64,000 bases of DNA from JBBECJ01 sp963763325 (GTDB lineage Bacteria; Chloroflexota; Chloroflexia; Thermomicrobiales; CFX8): contig CAVXOL010000001.1 in assembly GCA_963763325.1 (NCBI GenBank), positions 434,001-498,000 on the forward strand, read 5' to 3'. Shown here piece after piece: positions 1 to 9,060 of the stretch. The notes beneath the pieces are model-generated. The model saw only the letters and a program-made list of their open reading frames with translations, searched no databases and was not told the DNA's origin. A program made the translations under genes and the position numbers. How positions within the stretch are numbered: the first letter of the stretch is position 1; every line of letters begins with the position of its first letter.

Positions 1-1
1 C

Positions 2-682
2 GACTACGACGAGGCGCTCTGGGAACCGGCGCCAGTTGAGCCGCGCGGGTTGGCGATACCGGTCCTGATGTACCACCGCTTCGGCGGGTATGCCGAGCAC
101 TATCAGGTGACGTACTGGGACTTCGAGCGGCAGCTCGATTGGCTGCAGGCGAATGGGTACGAGACGGTCTCGCTGGCGGAGGTCTACGACTACATGGCCG
201 GCACCGGCTCGCTGCCGGCCCAGCCGGTCGTCATCACGCTCGATGATGGCTTCACCTCACAGTGGGAGGCAGGGCAGGCGCTCTCCCGGCGTGGGATGAC
301 GGGGACCTTCTTCATCACGACCGGCCAGCCGCACCTGGCCGACTGGCAGATTCGCGCGCTGGCCGACGCCGGACATGAGATCGGCGCCCACACATCGTCC
401 CACCCCGACCTGACGACGCTCTCCGACAGCCAGCTGGCGTGGGAGCTATCGAGCGTCCGCGCCGAGCTCCAGGCTGCCAGCGGCCAGCCGGTTGATTTCT
501 TCGCCTACCCATACGGCGCGTACGACAACCGCGTCATTGCCGCCACTCAGGCAGCCGGGTACCGGGGTGCTGTCGCTGCCTGGGGCGGGAGCTGGTGGTC
601 ACCCGACACCCCCTTCACCGAGCCACGGATCGAGATATCCGGCTACCTGACGCTGGACGGATTCATCGCGCTCATCCGGTGA
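2..682 (+). CDS. Polysaccharide deacetylase (NodB/CE4), 5' partial
   Basis: The reading frame is open from base 2, so the start lies outside the window; the TTG at 50 is internal. The visible 226 residues form a NodB homology domain of carbohydrate esterase family 4, which removes N- or O-acetyl groups from cell-wall or extracellular polysaccharide with a divalent metal. It begins at the strand IPVLMYHRF and carries the three usual motifs: TLDDGF (catalytic Asp and metal Asp), HTSSHPDL (two metal His) and FAYPYG. The protein ends soon after the domain. It converges with the minus-strand lipoprotein gene downstream, with a strong hairpin between them. The missing N-terminus probably holds a signal peptide or anchor, which cannot be seen here. 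Confidence 0.9.
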   Translation, partial: DYDEALWEPAPVEPRGLAIPVLMYHRFGGYAEHYQVTYWDFERQLDWLQANGYETVSLAEVYDYMAGTGSLPAQPVVITLDDGFTSQWEAGQALSRRGMTGTFFITTGQPHLADWQIRALADAGHEIGAHTSSHPDLTTLSDSQLAWELSSVRAELQAASGQPVDFFAYPYGAYDNRVIAATQAAGYRGAVAAWGGSWWSPDTPFTEPRIEISGYLTLDGFIALIR

Positions 683-890
683 CGATCGCCCGCTGCGACT
701 GCTAAGTACGTGCAAAGAGGGCAAACGTAGGATGCAGGTGGGATCCAGAGGCGGTATGAATGACCTGGATGAGCTCGCTCGCCGGTCATTCATGCTGACT
801 CCAGCATCCCGAGCAATGTCGACGCCTCCCACGACGGTGTCTCCTCACTCCAGCGATGCAGCTTGACACCGTGGGAGGCTCGACGCAGCA

Positions 891-922
891 ACGCGGGCGG
901 CTCGTCATCGAGCCGCCCGCGT
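891..922 (-). terminator. Strong intergenic hairpin terminator
   Basis: A perfect 14-bp inverted repeat (891-904 and 909-922, loop TCAT) of very GC-rich sequence. It lies 41 bp beyond the stop of the minus-strand lipoprotein gene and 208 bp beyond the stop of the plus-strand deacetylase gene, so it could stop transcription from both sides. The T-tract on the minus strand is weak (TTGCTG). Confidence 0.7.
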
Positions 923-962
923 GCGTTGTGTGAAGGAATCGTGTCTTCGCGAAGGCGATCTC

Positions 963-2006
963 TTACGAGACCGGATCGGCGCAGGGCTCTTCGTCAGGGA
1001 AGAGCGGGCGGAGGAAGAGGATGTAGGCATCCTCGGTGCCGGCTTCCGGCGTGCCTTCGGCGCCCGAGACCCAGTGGGTGAGCTGGTTGGCCTCCTGGAG
1101 CTTCGGCATCAACGTCTCCAGGTCCTCGCCCTCAACGACATCGCAGTTGAACTCACCAGTCAGATACGGGGTGCCGAACGACGCCAGGTCAGACTCCAGC
1201 GGCCACTCAAGCACCTGCGGCTCCATGCCTTCGTCGATCTGCGGGGCACTCGGCGAGTCAGCCGGAATGACGGCGATCTGCATGCGCTCGATCTCGTACT
1301 CGTGGGCTTCCTCGACGATCATCTCCGGATCGATCCAGCTCTCGATGCCGGCCATGTCCTGCATGAAGGTCAGCAGCTTCTCGCGCGCTTCCTGCTGCTC
1401 TTCGGTCATGTTCGAATCGCCCATGCCCAGTTCCATTTCCAGCGCATAGGCGCGGACGACCGAGGTCTGGCCGCCAGCGTTGACCGTGAAGACGGTCGTC
1501 GTGGCGTCAGCGATCATGTCGTTGTCGTACTGAGCGTCACCATCCAGCAGGTCGGCCTCCTCGGCGCGGGCCAGGATCTCCTGGACACCCTCTTCACTGA
1601 GGCAGGTCTCCTGCAGGTTCGGCAGGGCCGGGGCCGGGTAGATCTCGATCTGTGGCCCCTGGACGACGTAGCAACCGTTGCCGAACAGGACGAAGACCGG
1701 CAGGCGGGTCATCAACGTCTGCGGCATCACGAAGCCGCCGGCGTATTCGATCTTGACGATCACGTCGTCCTCACCGGTCGGATGCTCGATGATGTCGGGG
1801 TTCGTCGTCGGGCTGGCCGGCTCGTCGGTTGGTGATGCACTCGGCTGGACGGTCGGAGTGCTACCGCCGTTGCTGCCGGTGTTGCCGTTGTCGTCGCCGA
1901 GGTCCTCCTCGTCGCCACAGGCGAGCAGCATCATCCCAAGCAGCGCCAGGACAGCCATCACCGAGAACCCGCGAAGGAGTCGTTGCAGAAAGGACTTCTG
2001 CGCCAT
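963..2006 (-). CDS. Secreted lipoprotein of unknown function
   Basis: A 347-residue protein with a basic n-region (MAQKSFLQRLLRGF), a hydrophobic core and the lipobox LLAC, so Cys about 30 should be lipidated and the mature protein held on the outer face of the membrane. A Ser/Thr/Pro/Asp-rich linker of about 50 residues follows (GSNGG, PTVQPSASPTDEP), then an acidic globular region that I do not recognise. The ATG at 2006 is preferred over one ten codons upstream because GGAG lies 8 bases before it. The gene stands alone, and a strong hairpin follows its stop. Many Chloroflexota lipoproteins of this design are uncharacterised; a solute-binding or protease-inhibitor role would be a guess. Confidence 0.8.
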   Translation of the reverse strand: MAQKSFLQRLLRGFSVMAVLALLGMMLLACGDEEDLGDDNGNTGSNGGSTPTVQPSASPTDEPASPTTNPDIIEHPTGEDDVIVKIEYAGGFVMPQTLMTRLPVFVLFGNGCYVVQGPQIEIYPAPALPNLQETCLSEEGVQEILARAEEADLLDGDAQYDNDMIADATTTVFTVNAGGQTSVVRAYALEMELGMGDSNMTEEQQEAREKLLTFMQDMAGIESWIDPEMIVEEAHEYEIERMQIAVIPADSPSAPQIDEGMEPQVLEWPLESDLASFGTPYLTGEFNCDVVEGEDLETLMPKLQEANQLTHWVSGAEGTPEAGTEDAYILFLRPLFPDEEPCADPVS

Positions 2007-2036
2007 AGTGGATACTCCGTCTTCCTCATTGACCAT

Positions 2037-2576
2037 TCGGGCTGGATATCGAACCGCCCGAGAGACGTCGTTGTCTCTGCATCTGTGACGCCACGTCGCG
2101 GCGGTTAGTTCCCGTCGCTGACGCGAAGCCGCACAAACTGTCCCAGCGGACAGGCGAGCCCTGTCCGCTGGTTTGCAAACAGGTAACTGTCGATTGGGTC
2201 TTCCGCTGAACTGCTGCTTCCAGTCGCGCGTACCGTCAGCACCCAGGTATCAGGAAGGCGCTGTACCTTCTGTGTCCGTACAGGTGGCTGCCGGGGATGA
2301 CGTCGCGGCTCCTGATGCTCCGAACGTGCCACGGACATTCACAAAGACCATGACACCCGGAGCGTCTCCGGTGACCCGCCATGTATGCATCGTCCCGCGC
2401 TGAATGACGGAATCCCCTGAGCGTCGAAGCCGGTGACGATGCGCTGGCGGTTCATCGTGCGCCCTCTGATCTAGAAGCTGGATACCGGACAACGGCCGGA
2501 GAATCTTGATGGGAGCCTGACGTGACCGCAGTATCGCATAGCCGACGAATGCCCGGATTAGCCATAAGAGCATGCA
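2037..2576. other. Gene-poor region between lipoprotein and sugar dehydrogenase
   Basis: Apart from the cupin remnant this stretch contains no convincing gene. A minus-strand frame at 2105-2338 ends in a protein-like sequence (SYLFANQRTGLACPLGQFV), but it has no recognisable family and its upstream part overlaps the cupin fragment, so it may be another gene fragment. The promoter of the lipoprotein gene should lie just above 2006. Confidence 0.4.
2250..2455 (-). pseudogene. Internally deleted cupin-fold remnant
   Basis: On the minus strand an ATG at 2455 opens MNRQRIVTGFDAQG, which looks like the first strand of small cupin proteins, and the next frame continues DSVIQRGTMHTW followed by VTGDAPGVMVFVNV, the second cupin motif (VIQRGTxHxW, then a hydrophobic strand). 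The middle of the barrel, including the first metal-binding motif, is missing and the two pieces are in different frames. This is therefore read as a decayed, internally deleted gene and not just a sequencing indel. No function is expected. Confidence 0.5.
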
Positions 2577-2614
2577 TCATTTACTCTGCAAACTACGGCA
2601 TTCGGACCAATCGA

Positions 2615-4647
2615 CTACCAGCCCCGCACGTCCAGCATCTCGTAGCGCCACTCGTAGTAGTGGCGGCCGACGTTGCCGGCCTCGACCTGCCAGCCCTCGG
2701 CGTTGCCGGGCGTGTAGGTCAGGCAGCGGCGCTGGAAGCACTGCATCAGGACGTCGTGCTCGATCGCCGCCGACGGCGACCGTCGCCCAGTAGGCTTCGG
2801 TGATCGGGTAGCCGGTGCCATAGACCGGGTCCTCGAAGATCGGGCCGGTGACGAGCTCGCCGTCTTCCATGACGGGGCCGGTTGAGTTCATGAACTCCCA
2901 GAACGGCTCGGCGATCCAGTGGTCGGTCATCGGCTCGTACTGGGTCGCGCCGATGCTCGTAGGCGGCGAAGTTCGGGTCGTCGGCGACGCTGCCGTCGCG
3001 GTCGACGGTGCGGGTGATCGTCGTCGGTCGGCGCCTCGATCGAGACGCCCATCAGGTCGGTGAAGGTCGCGTAGGTCGGGCTATCGGGATCGTCGGGATC
3101 GCCGGCCACGTTGACCTCGGCCGGGTCGCGGGACTCGAAGCGGTTGTCGCCCAGCTGCATCTGGCCGGTGATCATCTCCGTTACCAGCAGGCCGTTGGTG
3201 ACGTACCAGAGATCGTCGGGGTCGCCGTCCGGGTGCGGTGATCTCCATGCGCGATCTTGTCGAAGTAGACAACGGTACGAACGCCTTCCGGCGCCTGATC
3301 GTAGGCTTCGATACTGATTTCACGCGTTTCCCACGGACCCCAGATCCAACTACGCGCGACTGAACCGCTCGCAACCAGTTGGTCACTACGGGCCCACGTG
3401 CGCTCGAACGCCGGCGCATCGACTGGCTCGTGCTGCCCGGCGACGATGCGCCGCACGGCACCCTCCTCGAACGTCGTGATGTAAACCTCGCCAGTGGCAT
3501 CCTGCGCGAACGACGTGATCCCAAAGTCGGTGTCGGCAAGCAACTCCCTGTGCCATGTGCCCTCGTCATCTCGCTCCAACCCCCAGAGGCTGCCGGAGCA
3601 GAGGTCAGCGAACAGATATTTGCCGTACAACGCTGGCGAGGCTGTGCCGCGATAGACGTAGCCGCCAATCACCGCACAGCCTTCCTCGTGGCTATACTCG
3701 GTAACTGGCGGAACCAGGCCAGTGGAATCACATCCCTCAGCCGGTCGGAAGCAATCGTTCCCCTCCATGATGCTCCAGCCATAGTTCTCACCGCCCGAAC
3801 TGTCCGCGGGCTGGAAATTGATCTCCTCCCATGAGACCTGCCCGACATCGGCGATGTAGAGATCACGGGTCTCCCGGTCGAAGCTGAAACGCCACGGATT
3901 GCGCAGCCCGTACGCCCAGATTTCCGGCCGAGCGTCGTCGCGCGCAACAAACGGGTTGTCCGGCGGAATGGCATACGCCGGCTCGCCTGCTGCGACCGGT
4001 CCAGTTCGTGGGTCGATTCGCAGCAGCTTTCCTTGCAGCGACAACAAGTTCTGAGAGTTCGCCTCACGTGTATCGTCGCCAAGCGTCGCATAGAGGTAGC
4101 CGTCGGGTCCGAACAGCAACCCGCCGCCGTTGTGATACGCCACTGTCTGGTTGCGAACAGCCAGGACCGTGATCCCACTGTTTGGGTCGGCTCGATTCGG
4201 ATCATCGGCCGACACCTGGAAACGCCAGACGGCATTGGTGTCGTCCACGTGTGTGAAGGCAACGAAGAACTGGCCGTTCTCGGCATAGTCTGGATGGAAT
4301 GCGATCGAGAAGAGGCCCGACTCGGAATACTCGGCGTTGACGATGGCAGTGATGTCGAGGAAGGGCGTCTCCAGCGCCTGACCGTCGATCACGGTGTGAA
4401 TGCGCCCAGCCTGGTTTACGACAACCAGCCGCCCGCTTCCGTCCGGCACTTCGACCATCTGTACTGGACCAGAGATGCCAGTCACGACCGATGCAAACGT
4501 GACGTCCAGTTTGTCAACCAGTTGTTGACCCGAGAGGCTCTCACTAAGAGACATCGATCGGACGCCGCCAACAATCGTCATCGCTGCCGTGATAGCGATG
4601 ACGAGAGACCAGGCCACGAGCCTGCTTCGACGTGAGTTGGGATGCAT
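2615..4647 (-). CDS. Secreted PQQ-type glucose/sorbosone dehydrogenase with Chloroflexota C-terminal region, frameshifted
   Basis: The intact part (4647-3181) has a signal peptide (MHPNSRRSRLVAWSLVIAI...) and a six-bladed propeller of the GSDH/YliI family, which oxidises aldose sugars outside the cell with pyrroloquinoline quinone. Family motifs include YHNGGGLLFGPDGYLYATLGD-like sequence, GLRNPWRFSFD and GQVSWEEIN. After about residue 420 comes a region I associate with Chloroflexota secreted proteins (GSVARSWIWGPW, VVYFDKIAH, DLWYVTNGLLVTEMITGQ, then QCFQRRCLTYTPGNAEGW near the end). This tail is spread over three frames by at least three or four single-base indels near 3235, 3015, 2950 and 2780. 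The start at 4647 has GGAGAG seven bases upstream. Whether the tail is really broken or only mis-sequenced cannot be settled from the sequence. Confidence 0.8.
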
Positions 4648-4839
4648 CGTTCGTCTCTCCGTACGCGATGTGTTTCGGTTGAGGGCGGTGGTGGGACGGC
4701 CACAACGGGAGTCGATCCAACCACCAGTATCAGGACTACGGCAAGGCCCACAAGGACCACGATGATGGCGATGCCGGATCGAGCTCACATCTCCACGATC
4801 CTTCCGAGCCACCACCCGTTCGTGAGTACCCGTTGATAT

Positions 4840-6582
4840 CTATTCCCGAACGGCAAAGGTCGCGCTGGCCGAGAGGTCGGAGAGGATGGCGCCATTGCGG
4901 CGGGCGAGCTCGGTGGTGGCGCCGATGTGGAAGTCGCCGCCGGTGGGAGCGTTGCCCGCACAACCAGCGAAGCGGCTCAGATCGAGCGGAGCCTCGAAGG
5001 TGCCATCGGCGGCGACGATGATGGCGTCGGCGACCGGAGCGAAGCTGCTGTCGATGGCTGGTGCGCCGTAGAGGTTGACGGTCGCGCCCGGCTCGAACCC
5101 GGTCCCGTCTGCGGTGATGCGCGTGGCGCAATCACCCTGGACCGGATCGAGGGTCAGGCTCGGGCGAGCATCGCGGTCTGATGTGGAAGAGGCTGTCTCC
5201 TGCGGCCACCAGAGCGGGCGCCAGGTCGGGCGGCCCAGGTTGGCAGCCTGATCGTGGATCAGGCGCTGGTTGCCACCACCGGCGCTGATGACGTAGAGCC
5301 GGCCATTGTCGAACGTTCCGTCGGAAAGGTCGGTGCCTTCCGGCGCGGCAACGACAGCCAGCTGACGCGAATCGGGTGACCAGGCTGGAGGGCTCATCGC
5401 GTAGCCGGTTATATCGCCCAACCGTCGCGCTCCGGCGCCGTTGGCCCCCATCGACCAGAGATGTGTCTCGTAATCCGGCTCATCCTTATCCGGTGCACGC
5501 AGGTAGGCGATCGACCAGCCGTCCGGCGACCAGACCGGCTGGTACTCGTTGTCGAGCGTCTCGGTCATTCGAGTCAGATCACTCCCGTCGGTGTTCATGA
5601 CGTAGATCTCGCTGTTACCGTCGCGATTGGAGAAGAAGGCGATCCGGCTGCCGTCCGGCGACCAGTCCGGCGCGGAGTCATCAGCAGGATGATCGGTCAA
5701 CTGGCGCAGGCCGGTCCCATCGCGGTTGACGATGTAGATGTCGCCTTCCGTTTCGAAGACGAGCGCGCTGCTGTCCGGCGACCAGGCAATGTTCGCTCCC
5801 CAGTCGAACGCGACACCAATTGTGATACTCACCTCGCGCCCACCGGCAGCCGGCATGACGTAGATGTCGGTCCGCATGTCGCGGGTCGAGATGAAGGCGA
5901 TCCAGGCTCCATCCGGCGACCAGAGCGGGTCGCGGTTATCGAGGAAGATCGAACGCTGGACGACTCCGGCGCCATCAGCATTCCCGACGTAGACCTGGGC
6001 GGCACCGCGCGAATCGCTCGACCAGCTGAGCTGCGTGCCGTCTGGCGACCAGCTCGGCCCCCAGTGGGTCGAAGCATCGGTCGTCAGTGTCGTCAGATCG
6101 CTGCCATCAGCGTTGACGACAGCGATCTGCGGTACACCGTCCTGATTACTGACAAAGGCGAGCTGGCCGCCACCCGGCAGTTCAGCACCGGGATAGGTCC
6201 AGCCACGTGGATGCGGTGTCTCGGGATCGCCGACATCCGGGCGAGCTGGATCCTGGCGGATGGCGATCCCCTGGAAGAGGGCAACCAGGAGGACGGCAAC
6301 AACGGTGATGGCTGTCATTCCGGCCACCAGCTGGAGTCCGGAATGCGCCCGGCCTCCCGAGCCGGCATCGATCGGGACACGCCGTAGCCGGCTCAGCGAA
6401 CGACCGTCCAACGGTATCTCGGCAGCATCCCGGCGTCTCGCAGCAGTTCGCTTACGGTGGCCACGGATGCGGCCAAGCTGGCGCTGCTGCTGTTCCGCCG
6501 ACAGCGACTCGTCACTGAAGGTGCGCCGCACCTCCTCACCCAGCTCGTCGAGTTCGTTGTCGATATCGGGCCGGTCAGTCAC
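4840..6582 (-). CDS. Membrane TolB-type propeller protein, probable anti-sigma partner
   Basis: A 580-residue protein in three parts. Residues 1-85 are cytoplasmic, charged and helical (DIDNELDELGEEVRRTF, then a basic stretch). One transmembrane segment follows at about 85-110 (AGMTAITVVAVLLVALFQGI). The rest is an extracytoplasmic beta-propeller with repeated PD40/TolB blades (WSPDGTQLSW, WSPDGAWIAF, WSPDGSRIAFFSNRDGNSEIY, WSPDGWSIAYL), ending in a small sandwich-like domain. The gene follows an ECF sigma gene in the same direction. Taken with the topology, this suggests a sigma regulator that senses something outside the cell, although no classical zinc anti-sigma motif (HxxxCxxC) is present. 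The GTG at 6582 (VTDRPDIDNELDE) is chosen because the upstream residues are encoded by an inverted repeat. Confidence 0.75.
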   Translation of the reverse strand: MTDRPDIDNELDELGEEVRRTFSDESLSAEQQQRQLGRIRGHRKRTAARRRDAAEIPLDGRSLSRLRRVPIDAGSGGRAHSGLQLVAGMTAITVVAVLLVALFQGIAIRQDPARPDVGDPETPHPRGWTYPGAELPGGGQLAFVSNQDGVPQIAVVNADGSDLTTLTTDASTHWGPSWSPDGTQLSWSSDSRGAAQVYVGNADGAGVVQRSIFLDNRDPLWSPDGAWIAFISTRDMRTDIYVMPAAGGREVSITIGVAFDWGANIAWSPDSSALVFETEGDIYIVNRDGTGLRQLTDHPADDSAPDWSPDGSRIAFFSNRDGNSEIYVMNTDGSDLTRMTETLDNEYQPVWSPDGWSIAYLRAPDKDEPDYETHLWSMGANGAGARRLGDITGYAMSPPAWSPDSRQLAVVAAPEGTDLSDGTFDNGRLYVISAGGGNQRLIHDQAANLGRPTWRPLWWPQETASSTSDRDARPSLTLDPVQGDCATRITADGTGFEPGATVNLYGAPAIDSSFAPVADAIIVAADGTFEAPLDLSRFAGCAGNAPTGGDFHIGATTELARRNGAILSDLSASATFAVRE

Positions 6583-6630
6583 GGGCGGTGCCCTTCGGGA
6601 CGCGAGAATGGGACGCCACCGCGTCCTGGC

Positions 6631-6782
6631 AGGGGCCGTGTCCTGTACCGGCCCGCGCCGTGAGGCGCCTTCTCGATACATGGGCGTTCAACGAAGATCC
6701 CCACCGCCTGCGCCCGTGTGGCAACCATGCCTCCCTCCGCGCGGGCGCCTCACGGCGCGGGCCGGTACAGGACACGGCCCCT
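6631..6782. repeat. Inverted-repeat element with 39-bp perfect arms
   Basis: Arms 6631-6669 and 6744-6782 are perfect reverse complements over 39 bp (the outer end of the left arm starts AGGGGCCGTGTCCTGTACCG) and flank a 74-bp spacer. The element fills most of the gap between the sigma gene and its propeller partner. There is no ORF of its own that looks real. It resembles a MITE or REP-like repeat and could act as a strong transcript hairpin in the middle of the operon. Confidence 0.85.
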
Positions 6783-6819
6783 ACCAGATCGTTGCGCACT
6801 TCACGTCCCGCGTCCCGCA

Positions 6820-7422
6820 TCACTCGTCACCACCCAACTCGACCGCCAGTCGCTTGAGCGCCCGTTGGAGGCGCATCTTGACGGCCCCTTCGGAGATATC
6901 GAGGATCTCGCTCATGGTGGCGATGGGTAGCTCGGCCACGTAGCGCAGCAGGACGACCTGTTGGTGCTGGTCGGAGAGGCGGCTGATGGCGCGGCGGACA
7001 TCGTCGCGGCGCTCGAGGCGGATGGTCGTCGTCAGCGCGTCCTCGTCGTGCTCCTCATGGTGGCCGCGCCGGACCAGGAAGCGCCAGAGCTGGCGGCTCT
7101 TGCGGTCGCGGTCGGAGATGCGGCGGCTGGCGATCGTGAAGATCCAGCTCGCGAAGCTGCCACGGTCGGGATTGAAGCCGTTGATCCCCTCCATCGCCGA
7201 CATCATCGTGTCGGAGACGATGTCGTCTGCAATCGTTGCCGAGCGGGTACGGCCGAGCGCGTAGCGGTAGATGCGGTTGCTGTAGCGCAGGTAGAGCTGG
7301 GCGAAGCAGTCGGCGTCGGTCCGGGCAGCGACGGCCAACGCCTCGTCGCTGTCCAGCGGCACTGCCGCCGGGACGATCGCCTGCTCCCCGACCTGCCCGA
7401 AGACGGTCCCCTTACTGATCAA
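6820..7422 (-). CDS. ECF-type RNA polymerase sigma factor
   Basis: A 200-residue group 4 sigma-70 factor. Region 2 is seen in FAQLYLRYSNRIYRYALGR, DIVSDTMMSAM and GSFASWIFTIASRRISDRDRK. After a charged linker (RRGHHEEHDED), region 4 follows as ISRLSDQHQQVVLLRYVAEL and the helix-turn-helix MSEILDISEGAVKMRLQRAL. It would direct RNA polymerase to a small regulon, probably including itself. TTG at 7422 is preferred because GGAGGGG lies five bases before it; another TTG at 7479 has no such site. The membrane TolB-propeller gene downstream is the likely anti-sigma factor, with an inverted repeat between them. Confidence 0.9.
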   Translation of the reverse strand: MISKGTVFGQVGEQAIVPAAVPLDSDEALAVAARTDADCFAQLYLRYSNRIYRYALGRTRSATIADDIVSDTMMSAMEGINGFNPDRGSFASWIFTIASRRISDRDRKSRQLWRFLVRRGHHEEHDEDALTTTIRLERRDDVRRAISRLSDQHQQVVLLRYVAELPIATMSEILDISEGAVKMRLQRALKRLAVELGGDE

Positions 7423-7677
7423 CAGCGCCCCTCCGATCGCCTCTTCTTCGCGCGACGCCCCGACAGGGTAACGCTGCAACGAACAATCGGTTCACGTTCT
7501 GGCCAGGACTACAGCAATGGCCAACATGCCCGGATACGGCGACGGCATCGCGTTCATCCTCGTGACGTGCGCCAAGCTTACCGCGTCCCACTGGTTCTAC
7601 AACACGTCGCAGGCGGTGACGATGTTTGGCCTGGGCTACCGGCTCGACGTTGCTGTCGATCACCGTCACACTGACTC

Positions 7678-8715
7678 TCAGCTGCTCACGCTCACCCTCT
7701 GCGCTGCAGGGCGGCGTACCAGCACGGTCATGATGGCGATGATCGCCACCAGCATGACACCCCAGGCCAGGTTCAGTTCCGGCCGGGTGACGTTCGGCAG
7801 GAACTCGAATGACGTCCAGCCGCGCTTCTTGATCTGCTCGCCCCAGAAGTCCTCGAACGCGTTGGCAACACCGTAGACGAGGAACAGCGCGACGACAGCG
7901 GCGAGTATTCCGCGCAGCCAGCCTGCCGCCAGCTGCCCGAACGGACGCAGCAGCACCAACCCGGTCAGCGCGAAGACGGCTCCGTCAAGCCCGTGGTGAT
8001 GCCCCAGGTGGACGGCGCGCAACTCGTGGCCGGCCGGGACCTCCTTCGACATGAAGAGTCGCCCGAGCAGCGGCACGTCGCCGATGTAGAGGCCGAATTC
8101 GGCGAGGATCAAGGGAAGCGAGATCACGACCAGGACACCGGCAAAGCCGAGCGCAACCCAGTTCGCCGCTGGTGTCCAGGCCGCTGACACGCCCAACCCG
8201 GCGGATCGAACCGTGATGATGGTCACGATCACCGCCAGCAGGACACCGAGCGCCGGTATGACGTTGATCGGTATCGCGTCGAGGTCACTTGCTCGACGAC
8301 ACCCGGCACGGCTGTGATGAGACAGAGGCCGATCGCGAAGATCGTCAGCCCACCAACCAGCCTGCGCCCAACTGGCGAGAGCGCATTGGGGACGGACACG
8401 AGTCTCGCCCAGGAAAAGCCCGCCAGCGCAATCGCGATGAACGCGACCGGATAGTTGAGGTGGACGAGCGTCCGGCTCAGTCCGCCGACGAGCCCATCCC
8501 TGCTGACGTGGTAGAGATCGGATCGGAGACACCCAGGAGTAGGTGACAAGAACCCCCAGCGTCAGGACGGCGACCACCAGCCAGACCGCGACGACCTCGA
8601 CCAGGCCAACACCGGCACGGCTGGCGACACCAACCCGCGATGGGGCCACGACTGTCCCAGCACGCCGGGGTTGGTGCCGCGGGATCACATCCGAGAGCAG
8701 CGGTGAACCAGTCAT
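7678..8715 (-). CDS. Polytopic membrane protein, unknown function, frameshifted
   Basis: The start at 8715 has AGGGAGGT six bases upstream. The N-terminus is one transmembrane helix (VEVVAVWLVVAVLTLGVLV) in the first frame. The next two helices (NYPVAFIAIALAGFSWARLV and LVGGLTIFAIGLCLI) are in another frame, and the rest returns to the first frame with about five further helices. Two indels near 8545 and 8285 explain this. The reassembled protein of about 340 residues has seven or eight membrane spans and a small soluble segment (EDFWGEQIKKRGWTSFEFLP). I do not recognise the family; it carries no transport or enzyme motif that I can name. Confidence 0.65.
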   Translation of the reverse strand: MTGSPLLSDVIPRHQPRRAGTVVAPSRVGVASRAGVGLVEVVAVWLVVAVLTLGVLVTYSWVSPIRSLPRQQGWARRRTEPDARPPQLSGRVHRDCAGGLFLGETRVRPQCALASWAQAGWWADDLRDRPLSHHSRAGCRRASDLDAIPINVIPALGVLLAVIVTIITVRSAGLGVSAAWTPAANWVALGFAGVLVVISLPLILAEFGLYIGDVPLLGRLFMSKEVPAGHELRAVHLGHHHGLDGAVFALTGLVLLRPFGQLAAGWLRGILAAVVALFLVYGVANAFEDFWGEQIKKRGWTSFEFLPNVTRPELNLAWGVMLVAIIAIMTVLVRRPAAQRVSVSS

Positions 8716-9060
8716 GGGATACCTCCCTGCGAGGGCGGAGCGATCCGGTCAATCGCTCCGCCAGTTGTGCCGGCGCCATCACCAGGATGCGTCACCGGCG
8801 ACGCGCGGACGCTACAGAACTGGCCCCGGAGGGCCGTTGCCGAAGCCACCGAGTGGCGGCACGGATCGCTCCCCGACGGCTCCTCCACGCCGGCCAGTCA
8901 CAGCATACGTCTGACCCCGTGTCATTCCTGCAGATCGGCAGCGATGATTGTTACAAGCGCATATCACGTCAGGAGCAGTGCTGGTCAAGCAAGCCACGAG
9001 CAGGGGCGAGTGCCTGAGCACGCGCCCCATTAGCTAACCTGATACCTGTCACTCTGTTAG
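8716..9060. other. Intergenic region, no gene seen
   Basis: About 345 bp between the membrane protein start and the permease stop. It should hold the promoter of the membrane protein gene and the terminator of the permease gene. I see only short imperfect hairpins and no convincing coding frame. Confidence 0.4.

Noticed and set aside
2105..2338. Minus-strand frame ending in a protein-like sequence
   Set aside because: Overlaps the cupin remnant, has no start signal and no recognisable family; too little to call a gene.
5461..6387. 308-residue plus-strand frame opposite the TolB-propeller gene
   Set aside because: Arg/Asp-rich, repeats follow the antisense of the propeller blades, no ribosome site; it is the mirror of the real gene.
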